Assembly: GCA_945890865.1 (NCBI GenBank)
Contig: CAMDDB010000001.1
Coordinates: 62,001 to 126,000, forward strand
Direction: 5' to 3'
Length of the DNA stretch: 64,000 nt
DNA from: Flavobacterium psychrophilum
GTDB lineage: Bacteria > Bacteroidota > Bacteroidia > Flavobacteriales > Flavobacteriaceae
Shown piece after piece: positions 25,185 to 34,796 of this stretch. The notes below the pieces were generated by a model. The model did not search any database. It saw nothing but the letters and a program-made list of their open reading frames with translations, and was not told the origin of the DNA. Each line of letters begins with the position of its first letter. Positions within the stretch are counted from its first letter, which is position 1. Position numbers and translations under genes: made by a program.

Positions 25185-25481
25185 ATGTCAAAATTTGGAG
25201 AGCTTATCGATGCTCAAGTGCCAGTATTGATAGATTTTTTTACAGAGTGGAATGAACCATCAGTTGCGATGAATGAAGTAATTCGTCATGTAGCTGCCGC
25301 CTTAGGTGATAAAGCTCGAGTAATTAAAATTGATGTGGATAAAAATCAGGAATTAGCTGATGCGCTTCGTATTAAAGGGTTGCCTACATTGATGATTTAC
25401 AAAGAGGGTCAAATGGTTTGGAGACAAAGTGGAGAACTAGATGCTAATACCTTAATTTCTTTAGTGCAGGAGCAAGCTTAA
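25185..25481 (+). CDS. Thioredoxin-like protein lacking the catalytic cysteines
   Basis: A 98-residue protein with the thioredoxin fold: PVLIDFFTEWNEPS (residues 13-26), VIKIDVDKNQELADAL, and the conserved cis-proline loop GLPTLMIY (P67). The CGPC active site is replaced by NEPS, and there is no cysteine in the whole protein, so it cannot act as a dithiol oxidoreductase. It may be a binding or scaffold version of thioredoxin. It starts without a signal peptide, so it is cytoplasmic. The upstream neighbour is the metallophosphoesterase; the downstream gene is convergent. Confidence 0.85.
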   Translation: MSKFGELIDAQVPVLIDFFTEWNEPSVAMNEVIRHVAAALGDKARVIKIDVDKNQELADALRIKGLPTLMIYKEGQMVWRQSGELDANTLISLVQEQA

Positions 25482-25600
25482 GCACCTACAAAGAAACAAT
25501 TTCTTAATTTTCAGCTGTTATTTTCAGTGTAATTTTTATAATTTCTGCTATTGATTTATAGTGGATAATTTTTTGTTTTTGTATTTCAGAGTATATCAAT

Positions 25601-25645
25601 AAAAAAATGTTCCAAAAGAAAGAAGTTTCATTTAGAACATTTTAT
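25601..25645 (-). terminator. Probable terminator of the DUF2723 gene
   Basis: AAAATGTTC (25604-25612) pairs with GAACATTTT (25635-25643), and the inner bases extend the stem imperfectly. Read on the minus strand the stem ends in a T run. It may also serve the thioredoxin-like gene. The rest of the 25482-25662 gap shows nothing I recognise. Confidence 0.55.
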
Positions 25646-25662
25646 ATTTTTAAAAAAAGGAA

Positions 25663-28600
25663 TTATTCCATTTTACGATTAAAAACAGCAAAACGTTTAT
25701 TGAAGTTGTTAAATTTCGCTTTTTCTGTTTCATAAAATTCACGATCATCTGCAGCTCTTATAAGTTCAATTAAGCCTCTGTATTGTTCAATATCTGAAAC
25801 AATATCGGAAGCATAATAATATTGATCGGCTAATTTAAACCCACTAAAATAGGTTAAACTCTCTTGGTATTTTTGAATTAACTCCGCAACTACTTTTCTG
25901 GCTTTGACTTTTTTACCCACTTCATAATAGCCCCTTGCAAAAGGTTCTACCATGGAATAATATTCAAAATAGGCAATGGGCATTTTAGCCATCGCTAAGT
26001 CAATTACTTTTTCGGCTTTGTCATTTTTACCTTCTAATAGTAAGGTTTCCATCAAACGGGCCAAATTAGTGCGATACGTAATACTGTTTTTGCGGGTTTC
26101 TGGGTCGTGATAAATCGTAGAATTTCCGCTGTTGCCCCAGTCCCATTTCATAACAATACTATACATTTTGTCGGTGTCAATGGATCCCATTCTCATTGGG
26201 TTTTGATCGTCAGTTGGCGTTTTTAAAGGAACCAATTTGAAACACATACCATCCAATTGTAAATAATTTTTCATCCAAATGTAATCGTCTTCACCAAAGC
26301 TACCGCCGGTAAAATAGATAGGTCGTTTCCAATTGTTTTCATTTACAATGTCCAACATCATCAAACGGTTTTTATAGAGCGCTTTGTCGGTGATTGTAAA
26401 TTCGATTTGAGGCACTATTGAATCATAATATTTTGAATTGACCACTTTGTTTTTGATGATCGTGTTTTTGTCAATCGGGTAAATTACTTTTTTCGTTGGG
26501 AAATAGTTTACTTTATTTCCACTATCCAAGGAAATTTTTGCTCGTTCATCTTCCAAAGAAACAAATTGAAGTATTTCACTCAATAGTAAAGGTTCCTCAG
26601 TACGTTCTACAAACAAACTATAATCTCTTAAACTTCCTTTGTATTGCTCTCGATTAAATGAACTTGGGATTGGATCAGAATTGTGTGTTTTCATTTTCAT
26701 TTGGTCGATATACCAATCAGTCATGAACAAGCTTGTGCATACAATTCGAATATCGGTTCTATATCCTTCAATTTCTTGCATGTACCACAACGGGAAGGTG
26801 TCATTGTCTCCAATAGTAAAAAGTATGGCATTAGGCTCGCACGAGTCTAAATAAGCTTTTGCCATTGCAAGTGCTGTATATTTGTTAGAACGATCGTGGT
26901 CGTCCCAATTTTCTTTGGCTAATAAGACAGGTGAAGCTAAGAAACATACGCATAATACTAATGGTATTGCAACTTTAGGTTTTATATAGTTAATCAGCCA
27001 TTCAAAAATAGCATAAATCCCAAAAGCGATCCACATGGCAAAGACGTAAAACGAACCTACTAATGCATAATCGCGTTCTCTCGGTTCAAAAGGTCTTTCG
27101 TTGAGGTAAATTTTTAGCGCCAATCCTGTGAATAAAAACAGGGCCAGTAACACATAAAAACTTTTCACGTCTTTTTTAGCATGATAAAAAATGCCCAGTA
27201 ATGCTAAAATGAAAGGCAATCCGAAATAAATATTTCGTCCTTTATTATTTTGCATATCGGAAGTAAGATTTTTTTGCGATCCTACTAATAATTCGTCTAT
27301 AAAAGCAATTCCAGTGATCCAATTGCCATTCATATCGTCATATTTTCCTTGGTTATCATTTTGTCTTCCCACAAAGTTCCAAAGCAAATAACGGCCATAC
27401 ATGTAGCCAAATTGGTATTGAAACATGAACTTCATATTGCTTGCAAAAGAGGGTTTTTCGATTATTAAATATTCTCCATACGTGGTTAAAAACTTATCGT
27501 ATCCTTTTAAATCGATTTCACCACTCGCAAAACCTTTTCTAAATTCGGTAACAATTTGTATTAATTCATCTTCATTCGAATACTCAGGATTGATTTGAAA
27601 CGCTAAAGGGTTGCCAAATGTCATGTAATTAACATTGTGCTCGTTACTCCACATGCGAGGTAAAAAAGCCTTGTGTGCATCATCTGTATTTTGTTTGGCG
27701 TTTTTGAAATTATTGGTAATAACGTATGTATTTGTAGTATAGTCACGCTCATAATTAGGCTTATCGTCTAAATAAGGAGTTACAGAATCTAAGCCAGAAT
27801 AGGTGTCCGAAAATTGTGGCCCATAAAATAATTTTTGTTCGCCATATTGTTCTCTATTATAATAGGCTAATACCTCTGCTGCATCGGATGGTTTGTTTTC
27901 GTTAATGGGCGTGTTTGCATTGGCACGAATAGGCAACATTATCCAAGTAGAAAAACCAATTAAGATAAAGAGGGTAGATAAAATTAAAGTGTTGTAAAAA
28001 ACATGTCCTTTTTTCTTGGTGTATTGTAACCCAAAATAAAAGGCAGCTACTATAAATAAAAACGCAAAAATAGTTCCTGAATTGAAAGGCAGTCCTAAAT
28101 CATTCACCATAAATATTTCGGTTTTACCAAAGAATCCCAGGGTAAAAGGCAATAGTAATTTAAAGATGAACAGCAAAATAGCGACGATCACCACATTGGC
28201 AAGTAAGAAGCTTTTAACAGTTACAGTTTTGTATTTTTTAAAGAAGTATAGGAAACCAATAGCCGGAAAAGTCAACAAAGCCATAAAATGCACACCAAAA
28301 GACAAACCAATTACTAATGAAATTAAAAGCAGCCATTTGTTGCCACGAGGCGTTTCCATTTCTTGCTCCCAACGCAATCCCAACCAAAACAAAAGGGCAA
28401 TTAATAAAGAAGCCATAGCATATACCTCTGCTTCTACAGCATTGTACCAAAAACTATCTGAAAAAGTAAAGGAAAAAGCAGCAATAAGGGAACTTCCTAA
28501 TATCATTAGGTTTTGAGAAGTAGTTAATTCTTTGGTTTGGCCAACAATTTTGCGCAATAACAACGTAAGCGACCAAAACATAAATAATACAGTAAATGCA

Positions 28601-28863
28601 CTTGAGAAAACAGAAAGAAAGTTCACCATTAAAGCAATCTTATCAGCGCTAGCAGCAAACATAGCAAAAAATGCCCCTAACATTTGAAATAAAGGTGCAC
28701 CAGGTGGATGACCAACTTCCAGATTTGCAGAGGTAGCAATATATTCGCCACAATCCCAAAAACTTAGTGTTGGCTCAACGGTTAACGAATAAGTTAGTAA
28801 TGCAACTGCAAAAGCAAACCATCCTAAAACGGTATTCCATTTATTAAAGTTGAATGAGGTCAT
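25663..28863 (-). CDS. DUF2723 membrane protein, probable protein O-glycosyltransferase
   Basis: A 1066-residue protein of the DUF2723 family (TMEM260-like; glycosyltransferase family 117 in some catalogues). About twelve transmembrane segments fill the first 650 residues. The first periplasmic loop holds the acidic SFWDCGEYIATSANLEVGHPPGAPLFQMLG block, matching the catalytic Asp/Glu-containing loop of GT-C-type mannosyltransferases. Human TMEM260 is an O-mannosyltransferase, and Bacteroidetes O-glycosylate many exported proteins; membership in such a pathway here is inference. The C-terminal ~350 residues are soluble, with a helical repeat region near the end. I prefer the ATG at 28863 (MTSFNFNKWN); an ATG six codons upstream (28881) is also possible. 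Confidence 0.85.
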   Translation of the reverse strand: MTSFNFNKWNTVLGWFAFAVALLTYSLTVEPTLSFWDCGEYIATSANLEVGHPPGAPLFQMLGAFFAMFAASADKIALMVNFLSVFSSAFTVLFMFWSLTLLLRKIVGQTKELTTSQNLMILGSSLIAAFSFTFSDSFWYNAVEAEVYAMASLLIALLFWLGLRWEQEMETPRGNKWLLLISLVIGLSFGVHFMALLTFPAIGFLYFFKKYKTVTVKSFLLANVVIVAILLFIFKLLLPFTLGFFGKTEIFMVNDLGLPFNSGTIFAFLFIVAAFYFGLQYTKKKGHVFYNTLILSTLFILIGFSTWIMLPIRANANTPINENKPSDAAEVLAYYNREQYGEQKLFYGPQFSDTYSGLDSVTPYLDDKPNYERDYTTNTYVITNNFKNAKQNTDDAHKAFLPRMWSNEHNVNYMTFGNPLAFQINPEYSNEDELIQIVTEFRKGFASGEIDLKGYDKFLTTYGEYLIIEKPSFASNMKFMFQYQFGYMYGRYLLWNFVGRQNDNQGKYDDMNGNWITGIAFIDELLVGSQKNLTSDMQNNKGRNIYFGLPFILALLGIFYHAKKDVKSFYVLLALFLFTGLALKIYLNERPFEPRERDYALVGSFYVFAMWIAFGIYAIFEWLINYIKPKVAIPLVLCVCFLASPVLLAKENWDDHDRSNKYTALAMAKAYLDSCEPNAILFTIGDNDTFPLWYMQEIEGYRTDIRIVCTSLFMTDWYIDQMKMKTHNSDPIPSSFNREQYKGSLRDYSLFVERTEEPLLLSEILQFVSLEDERAKISLDSGNKVNYFPTKKVIYPIDKNTIIKNKVVNSKYYDSIVPQIEFTITDKALYKNRLMMLDIVNENNWKRPIYFTGGSFGEDDYIWMKNYLQLDGMCFKLVPLKTPTDDQNPMRMGSIDTDKMYSIVMKWDWGNSGNSTIYHDPETRKNSITYRTNLARLMETLLLEGKNDKAEKVIDLAMAKMPIAYFEYYSMVEPFARGYYEVGKKVKARKVVAELIQKYQESLTYFSGFKLADQYYYASDIVSDIEQYRGLIELIRAADDREFYETEKAKFNNFNKRFAVFNRKME

Positions 28864-28959
28864 ATGGTTAAAAAATTTCATAATTTCAACTACAAAGAAA
28901 CTATTTTTTTGTAGATATAAAATGTTAAATTTATTTTTTAATAAAAAATTTGGAAAAAT

Positions 28960-28989
28960 TTGTAGAATACAAAATATGTGCTACATTTG
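28960..28989 (+). promoter_or_regulatory. Promoter of tRNA-Gln
   Basis: TTG at 28960-28962, a 19-base spacer and TACATTTG at 28982-28989: a full consensus match about 30 bases before the mature tRNA. Confidence 0.75.
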
Positions 28990-29019
28990 CACTCGCAATC
29001 GAAAAGGTTGCTTGGTAAT

Positions 29020-29090
29020 TGGCCCATGGTGTAATGGTAACACTCCGGTTTTTGGTACCGTCATTCAAGGTTCGAGTCCTTGTGGGCCAA
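29020..29090 (+). tRNA. tRNA-Gln (anticodon TTG)
   Basis: A 71-base cloverleaf. The acceptor stem TGGCCCA (29020-29026) pairs with TGGGCCA (29083-29089), the D arm contains GGTGTAATGGTAACAC, the anticodon loop TTTTGGT (29050-29056) places TTG at 29052-29054, and the T arm holds CAAGG-TTCGAGT-CCTTG. CCA is not encoded. It has its own promoter and a strong terminator, so it is a single-gene unit. Confidence 0.95.
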
Positions 29091-29091
29091 C

Positions 29092-29122
29092 AAAACCCTG
29101 CTATTTTTAGCAGGGTTTTTTT
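29092..29122 (+). terminator. Terminator of tRNA-Gln
   Basis: AAAACCCTGCT (29092-29102) and AGCAGGGTTTT (29109-29119) form an 11-bp stem followed by T, directly after the tRNA. Confidence 0.9.
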
Positions 29123-29159
29123 AATTTTTATATATGTTTGATTGGCAGTATATTAATAT

Positions 29160-29189
29160 AAAAAACGACCTCTTTAAAGGTCGTTTTTT
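29160..29189 (-). terminator. Terminator of the universal stress protein gene
   Basis: AAAAAACGACCT (29160-29171) pairs with AGGTCGTTTTTT (29178-29189). T runs flank it on both strands. It lies 16 bases after the minus-strand stop codon. Confidence 0.85.
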
Positions 29190-29204
29190 ATTTAAAATTG
29201 TGAA

Positions 29205-30029
29205 TTAAATTTTAAAAGTAATTACAGGTCGTTTGGCATGATTTACTAAGTCTTCACTAATACTTCCATTAAAGAAATGAGATAAGCCTTTTCTTCCGTG
29301 TGTACTCATTCCGATTAAATCAGCGTCAATACTTTTTGCAAAGTGTAATATTCCTTTTTCAACATTGACATCATTATAAATATGAGTAGTAATTGACGAA
29401 GTATCTACACCAGTAAGAAATTCAGCCATTGTTTGTTGGGCCACTTTAGTTGACTTAAAGTTATTGGGTGTATTGATATTTACTAAATGCAAATGAGCCC
29501 CAAATCCTTGCGCAAATGACAGGGCCTTTTGAAATGGTTTTTTTGCTTCCTCTGAAAAATCAGAGGCAAATACAAATTTTTGAGCACTGAAAGGATCTTC
29601 ATCTCGTTTAATAACCAATACTGGAATATCAGAGTTTCTAACAACTTTTTCGGTGTTAGAACCAATGAACATTTCTTGAAAACCACTTGCGCCATGTGAG
29701 CCCATAACGATTAAATCAACATTGTGTGCTTTGCCATTTTTAACGATTCCGTCAAAAGCCATTTCAAATTGGATCATTTTAGATATTTTAATGCCTTCAA
29801 GAAAATCGGCATTCATTACAGTATCTAATTTATTTACAGCAGCGTTTTTGAATAACATTAATTCTGGGATTTCATGAGCTGTAGATAAGGCATCATTTCC
29901 CGAAGTTGGAAGTTCCAACATGTGAACTAAAAAAATTTCACCGTCGTTCTTTTTTGCAATTTGCGCAGCCACTTTAAGAGCATATTCTGCGTGCTTAGAA
30001 AAATCGGTGGGCACTAAAATTCGTTTCAT
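29205..30029 (-). CDS. Universal stress protein with two UspA domains
   Basis: A 274-residue cytoplasmic protein made of two tandem UspA domains. Domain 1 starts RILVPTDFSKHAEYAL and ends with the ATP-binding pattern MGSHGASGFQEMFIGSNTEKVV. Domain 2 starts KFVFASDFSEEAKKPF and ends MSTHGRKGLSHFFNGSISEDLV. Both keep the G-x2-G-x9-G(S/T) ATP motif. Such tandem proteins respond to stress or nutrient limitation; no specific role can be read here. It is monocistronic and divergent from rimP, with a terminator right after the stop. Confidence 0.93.
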   Translation of the reverse strand: MKRILVPTDFSKHAEYALKVAAQIAKKNDGEIFLVHMLELPTSGNDALSTAHEIPELMLFKNAAVNKLDTVMNADFLEGIKISKMIQFEMAFDGIVKNGKAHNVDLIVMGSHGASGFQEMFIGSNTEKVVRNSDIPVLVIKRDEDPFSAQKFVFASDFSEEAKKPFQKALSFAQGFGAHLHLVNINTPNNFKSTKVAQQTMAEFLTGVDTSSITTHIYNDVNVEKGILHFAKSIDADLIGMSTHGRKGLSHFFNGSISEDLVNHAKRPVITFKI

Positions 30030-30130
30030 ATTATTGTTTTAAATTATATAATTGGGTGTGAAATAAATACAATATAAAGGTATAAAAAATATCTGAATCC
30101 ACAATATTTTTTTAATTCAAAATAATATTG

Positions 30131-30138
30131 TAAATTTG
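30131..30138 (+). promoter_or_regulatory. -7 box of the rimP-nusA-infB promoter
   Basis: TAAATTTG matches TAnnTTTG; transcription should begin near 30145. No clear TTG is seen upstream at normal spacing. Confidence 0.5.
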
Positions 30139-30166
30139 CCGAGTTATTTGGAGATAAATGAGTAAT

Positions 30167-30192
30167 GAGGCACGCACAGCGTGCCTCTTTTT
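30167..30192 (+). terminator. Terminator-like hairpin in the rimP-nusA-infB leader
   Basis: GAGGCACGC (30167-30175) and GCGTGCCTC (30179-30187) form a perfect 9-bp stem with a 3-base loop, followed by TTTTT (30188-30192). This is a canonical intrinsic terminator, 9 bases before the rimP ATG and about 20 bases after the predicted transcript start. The upstream gene runs the other way, so it looks like an attenuator of this operon. Confidence 0.75.
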
Positions 30193-30201
30193 ATAAAAAA
30201 T

Positions 30202-30669
30202 ATGACGTTTAAAGACAAGGTTCAGGAGTTGATTGCTGTCGCATTAGCAGAGTGTCCAGAACTATTTTTAGTTGATTTTTCAATAAACGAAGCCAATAAA
30301 ATCAGTATCAATTTAGATGGCGATAAGGGCGTAAGTCTTCAAGATTGTATAGATCTAAGTCGTGCTATTGAAAACCAACTTGATAGGGAAGAACAGGATT
30401 TTTCGCTTGAAGTAGCCTCTGCGGGTGTTTCAAGTCCGTTAAAATTCATAAGACAGTATAAAAAAAATATTGGCAGAACACTTCAGGTAAAAACAACAGA
30501 ATCTGCTGGTATAGAAGCTAAATTAGTGGCTGCAGATGAAGAAAAAATTACCTTGGAATGGCAAGCCAGAGAGCAAAAAAAAATAGGTAAAGGAAAAGAA
30601 ACAGTGAATAAAAAAGTTGAGATTCTTTACGAAAAAATAAAAGAAGCAATTGTTATAGTATCATTTTAA
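30202..30669 (+). CDS. rimP: Ribosome maturation factor RimP
   Basis: A 155-residue RimP, needed for 30S subunit maturation. Family segments: [40 protein letters not shown] and [28 protein letters not shown] (the 'EV.S.G...PL' motif). I chose ATG 30202 ([10 protein letters not shown]); an in-frame GTG at 30181 lies inside the leader hairpin and is unlikely. nusA begins 15 bases after the stop, giving the classic rimP-nusA-infB operon. Confidence 0.95.
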   Translation: MTFKDKVQELIAVALAECPELFLVDFSINEANKISINLDGDKGVSLQDCIDLSRAIENQLDREEQDFSLEVASAGVSSPLKFIRQYKKNIGRTLQVKTTESAGIEAKLVAADEEKITLEWQAREQKKIGKGKETVNKKVEILYEKIKEAIVIVSF

Positions 30670-30684
30670 AATAAAAAAGTTGAC

Positions 30685-31926
30685 ATGGAAAATATTGCAT
30701 TAATAGAGTCGTTCTCAGAATTTAAAGACGACAAACTCATCGATAGAGTTACACTAATGGCAATTTTAGAGGAAGTATTTAGAAATGCTTTAAAAAAGAA
30801 ATACGGTTCAGACGAAAATTTCGACATCATCATTAATCCCGACAAAGGAGATATGGAAATTTGGAGAAATCGAGTAGTCGTTGAAGACGGTGAAGTGGAA
30901 GATGAGAATTCAGAAATTTCATTATCAGAAGCTAGAAAAATTGAACCCGATTTTGAAGTAGGTGAAGATGTTTCTGAAGAAGTAAAATTATTTCAATTAG
31001 GAAGAAGAGCAATTTTAGCATTGCGTCAAAATCTTATTTCTAAAATTCATGAGCACGATAATACCAATCTATACAAGCAATTTAAAGATATTATAGGTGA
31101 TATTTATACGGCTGAAGTACATCATGTTCGCCCAAAAGTAGTAATTTTGATGGACGACGATGGAAATGAAATAGTTTTGCCAAAAGAAAAACAAATTCCA
31201 AACGATTATTTCAAAAAAGGCGATAATGTGAGAGGTGTAATTGAAAACGTGGAATTGAAAGGCAATAAACCACAAATCATTATGTCTAGAACAGCTCCAG
31301 ATTTTCTTGAAAAGTTATTTGAACAAGAAATACCTGAAGTATTTGACGGCTTGATTACCATAAAAAAAGTCGTTCGTATTCCGGGAGAGAAAGCAAAAGT
31401 AGCAGTAGATTCTTATGACGATCGTATCGATCCAGTAGGAGCTTGTGTCGGAATGAAAGGATCACGTATTCATGGAATCGTTCGTGAATTAGGAAATGAA
31501 AATATAGATGTAATCAATTATACCTCTAATCCACAATTGTATATTACAAGAGCATTGAGTCCAGCAAAAGTTTCTTCTGTTAAAATTAATGAAGAAGCTA
31601 AAACAGCAGAAGTCTTCTTAAAAATTGAAGAAGTCTCTAAAGCAATCGGACGAGGAGGGAATAACATCAAATTAGCCAGTTTATTAACGGGCTATGAAAT
31701 CGATGTCATTCGTGAAGGTGTAGTTGAGGAAGAAGATGATGTAGAATTAAGAGAATTTTCAGATGAAATTGAAGAATGGGTAATTGAAGAGTTCGAAAAA
31801 ATTGGATTAGACACCGCAAGAAGTGTCTTGAAACAAGAAGTTGCAGATTTAGTAAGAAGAACAGATCTTGAAGAAGAAACCATTATTGATGTAATGAATG
31901 TTCTTAAAGAAGAATTGGAAGGGTAA
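30685..31926 (+). CDS. nusA: Transcription termination/antitermination factor NusA
   Basis: A 413-residue NusA: the N-terminal RNA polymerase-binding domain (ALIESFSEFKDDKLIDRVTLMAILEEVFRNALKKK), S1 domain (residues about 130-200, DIYTAEVHHVRPKVVIL), then two KH domains with the motif VGACVGMKGSRIHGIVRELGNENIDVI and GRGGNNIKLASLLTGYEIDVI. It lacks the C-terminal acidic repeats of E. coli NusA, as is common outside proteobacteria. It modulates pausing, termination and antitermination. It lies between rimP and infB. As the leader of its own operon carries a terminator hairpin, autoregulation is plausible. Confidence 0.97.
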   Translation: MENIALIESFSEFKDDKLIDRVTLMAILEEVFRNALKKKYGSDENFDIIINPDKGDMEIWRNRVVVEDGEVEDENSEISLSEARKIEPDFEVGEDVSEEVKLFQLGRRAILALRQNLISKIHEHDNTNLYKQFKDIIGDIYTAEVHHVRPKVVILMDDDGNEIVLPKEKQIPNDYFKKGDNVRGVIENVELKGNKPQIIMSRTAPDFLEKLFEQEIPEVFDGLITIKKVVRIPGEKAKVAVDSYDDRIDPVGACVGMKGSRIHGIVRELGNENIDVINYTSNPQLYITRALSPAKVSSVKINEEAKTAEVFLKIEEVSKAIGRGGNNIKLASLLTGYEIDVIREGVVEEEDDVELREFSDEIEEWVIEEFEKIGLDTARSVLKQEVADLVRRTDLEEETIIDVMNVLKEELEG

Positions 31927-31969
31927 GCATTTACCTACAACAACAAAGAAGAATTTTTAAAAAGATTAT

Positions 31970-34744
31970 ATGTCTGAAGAAAGAGTAATAAGAATAAACA
32001 AAGTTTTAAGGGAGTTAAATATTTCTCTTGATCGAGCTGTGGATTTTTTAAAAGACAAAGGTCATGAAATCGAGTCGAGTCCAAATGCAAAGATCTCTCA
32101 AGAGGAGTATAAAGTCTTATGTGGTCAATTTTCTGCCGACAAAGGGAATAAGGTTGCCTCTCTTGAAGTAAGTGAAGAAAAGCGAAAAGAGAAAGAGGCA
32201 CTAAAACGTGAACTTGAAAAAGAACAAGAATCAAAACGTTTGCAGGAAGAAGAACGCCAAAGACAAGAAATTATCAAGGCTAAAGCAGTTGTTACTGCTC
32301 CAAAATCAGTTGGTAAAATCGAAATCGACTCCAAAAAACAAGTTGCCTCTGAAACTCCTACTAAGGAATCAAAAGAAGAAGTTGGTGCTGCTAAACCTGC
32401 CACCAAAACAATTAAAGAAGTAAAAGTTACGAATGAAAAAGTAGTCATTCAAAAAACCGAATCAAAAAAACCTACTGCAGAAGAACCTTCAGACGAAGCT
32501 GAGGAAGAAAAAATTGAAACACAATACCATAAACTTTCGGGCGCCACTTTTACAGGTCAAAAAATTGATTTAGCGCAATTTGATAAAGCCAAAAAGAAAA
32601 AAGAAGACTTCAAAAAAGAAATAAAAAAACCGGGGACTCCTCAAGCACCTAATCCAGCTGGGGCTGCCAACGCGAACTCCAACGCTAATAAAAACAAAAG
32701 AAAGCGAATCATAAAGCCTGCTGGTCCAGGAGCACAAAGTGGAAACAATCAGGCAGGTGGTCCAAAGAAAGAATTTGTTAAAGGAGGCGCAGGCGGTTTT
32801 AATAAAGGTAAAAAACCAATCATTCAAAAGGTAGAACCTTCAGAAGAGGATGTAAAAAACCAAATAAAAGAAACGCTAGAGCGTCTTCAAGGTAAAGGGA
32901 ATAAATCAAAATCTGCAAAATACAGAAGAGACAAACGAGATTCACACCGTCAACGTGTAGATGACGAACTACAGGCACTTGAAGAAGGTAGTAAAACCTT
33001 AAAAGTTACCGAGTTTGTAACCGTAGGCGAAGTAGCAACCATGATGGATGTGCCTATTACAAAAGTAATCGGAACGTGTATGTCGTTGGGTATAATGGTA
33101 ACCATGAACCAACGTTTAGACGCAGAGACCCTATCTATAGTGGCAGATGAGTTTGGTTTTGAAATGGAATTCATCACTACCGATATTGAAGAAGCTGCAG
33201 AAATTGTTACTGACAATCCAGAAGATTTAGTACATAGAGCACCAATCGTTACGGTAATGGGTCACGTAGATCACGGAAAGACTTCATTATTAGATTATAT
33301 TCGTAAAGCCAATGTAATCGCAGGTGAATCAGGGGGTATTACACAGCATATCGGGGCGTATGGTGTAATCTTAGAAGGCGGAGAAAAAATAACATTTTTG
33401 GATACTCCAGGTCACGAAGCTTTTACGGCGATGCGTGCTCGTGGAGCCCAAGTTACCGATATTGCAATTATTGTAATTGCAGCAGATGACGACATCATGC
33501 CGCAAACAAAAGAAGCAATCAGTCATGCACAAGCAGCGGGTGTTCCTATGATATTTGCTATCAATAAAGTGGATAAACCAAATGCAAATCCTGAAAAAAT
33601 AAAAGAACAATTGGCAGGCATGAACTTGTTAGTTGAAGATTGGGGAGGAAAATACCAATCCCATGATATTTCAGCAAAACAGGGAACAGGGGTCTTAGAA
33701 CTTCTTGAAAAAGTATTGTTAGAAGCCGAAGTATTAGAATTAACAGCTAATCCAAATAAACCCGCTTTAGGAACTGTTGTGGAAGCGCAACTAGATAAAG
33801 GAAGAGGTTATGTGTCTACTATTTTAGTTCAAGCCGGAACCCTACGCATTGGAGATTATGTATTGGCTGGAAAAAACCATGGTAAAATTAGAGCCATGTT
33901 TGACGAAAGAGGCCATCAAGTGAAAGAAGCCGGGCCTTCAACTCCGGTATCTGTATTAGGTTTAGATGGAGCGCCTACAGCAGGGGACAAATTTAATGTG
34001 TATGAAGATGAAAGAGAAGCAAAACAAATTGCCGCAAAACGCACGCAATTACAACGCGAACAATCAGTACGTACCCAAAAACACATTACACTTGCTGAAA
34101 TCGGTCGCCGTATAGCTTTAGGGCAGTTTAAAGAATTAAATATTATCCTTAAAGGAGATGTGGATGGATCTGTTGAAGCTTTATCCGACTCTTTCTCTAA
34201 ATTATCAACCGAAGAAATTCAAATCAACATCATTCACAAAGGAGTTGGAGCGATTACCGAATCGGATGTATTGTTAGCTTCGGCTTCAGATGCAATCATA
34301 ATTGGATTTAATGTTCGCCCTCAAGGAAATGCAAAACAATTAGCCGACAAAGAAGAAATCGATATCCGTAACTATTCCATTATTTATGATGCAATTGACG
34401 ACTTGAAAGATGCGATGGAAGGCATGTTGTCTCCAGAAATGAAAGAGGAAATAACAGGAACGGCTGAAATTAGAGAAATTTTTAAAGTTACAAAAGTGGG
34501 TTCAATTGCAGGTTGTATGGTTACCGATGGTAAGATTTTTAGAAATTCTAAAATTCGTCTTATTAGAGAAGGTGTAGTTATATATACCGGAGAATTGGCT
34601 ACCTTAAAACGATTTAAAGATGATGTAAAAGATGTCGCTAAAGGCTATGATTGCGGTATGCAGATTAAGAATTACAACGATATTAAAGAGTTAGATTTAA
34701 TCGAAGCATTCCAAGAAGTGGAAGTGAAGAAAAAATTAAAATAA
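31970..34744 (+). CDS. infB: Translation initiation factor IF-2
   Basis: A 924-residue IF-2 that brings initiator tRNA to the 30S subunit. The N-terminal ~340 residues are a long charged, low-complexity region (a Lys/Glu-rich helix, then a Gly/Asn/Lys-rich stretch). IF2N-like helices precede the GTPase domain: G1 GHVDHGKT at residues 431-438, then [20 protein letters not shown] and NKVDKPNA. The C-terminal domains end [31 protein letters not shown], the fMet-tRNA-binding end. Start ATG 31970 follows the nusA stop by 43 bases. A palindromic terminator follows. Confidence 0.98.
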   Translation: MSEERVIRINKVLRELNISLDRAVDFLKDKGHEIESSPNAKISQEEYKVLCGQFSADKGNKVASLEVSEEKRKEKEALKRELEKEQESKRLQEEERQRQEIIKAKAVVTAPKSVGKIEIDSKKQVASETPTKESKEEVGAAKPATKTIKEVKVTNEKVVIQKTESKKPTAEEPSDEAEEEKIETQYHKLSGATFTGQKIDLAQFDKAKKKKEDFKKEIKKPGTPQAPNPAGAANANSNANKNKRKRIIKPAGPGAQSGNNQAGGPKKEFVKGGAGGFNKGKKPIIQKVEPSEEDVKNQIKETLERLQGKGNKSKSAKYRRDKRDSHRQRVDDELQALEEGSKTLKVTEFVTVGEVATMMDVPITKVIGTCMSLGIMVTMNQRLDAETLSIVADEFGFEMEFITTDIEEAAEIVTDNPEDLVHRAPIVTVMGHVDHGKTSLLDYIRKANVIAGESGGITQHIGAYGVILEGGEKITFLDTPGHEAFTAMRARGAQVTDIAIIVIAADDDIMPQTKEAISHAQAAGVPMIFAINKVDKPNANPEKIKEQLAGMNLLVEDWGGKYQSHDISAKQGTGVLELLEKVLLEAEVLELTANPNKPALGTVVEAQLDKGRGYVSTILVQAGTLRIGDYVLAGKNHGKIRAMFDERGHQVKEAGPSTPVSVLGLDGAPTAGDKFNVYEDEREAKQIAAKRTQLQREQSVRTQKHITLAEIGRRIALGQFKELNIILKGDVDGSVEALSDSFSKLSTEEIQINIIHKGVGAITESDVLLASASDAIIIGFNVRPQGNAKQLADKEEIDIRNYSIIYDAIDDLKDAMEGMLSPEMKEEITGTAEIREIFKVTKVGSIAGCMVTDGKIFRNSKIRLIREGVVIYTGELATLKRFKDDVKDVAKGYDCGMQIKNYNDIKELDLIEAFQEVEVKKKLK

Positions 34745-34760
34745 TTTAATTGTATAAAAC

Positions 34761-34796
34761 AATAAACGCCTTGCAATGCAAGGCGTTTATTGTTTT
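34761..34796. terminator. Bidirectional terminator between infB and the SPOR gene
   Basis: AATAAACGCCTTGCA (34761-34775) is the perfect inverse of TGCAAGGCGTTTATT (34777-34791), followed by GTTTTATTT. It closes both convergent genes. Confidence 0.88.

Noticed and set aside
28082..28516. 144-codon open frame on the plus strand within the DUF2723 gene
   Set aside because: It is the complement of a clear membrane-protein gene, is rich in Lys/Ile by mirror composition, and has no promoter or family features.
28850..29110. 86-codon open frame spanning the tRNA-Gln gene
   Set aside because: It crosses the promoter, the tRNA and its terminator, so it is not a protein gene.
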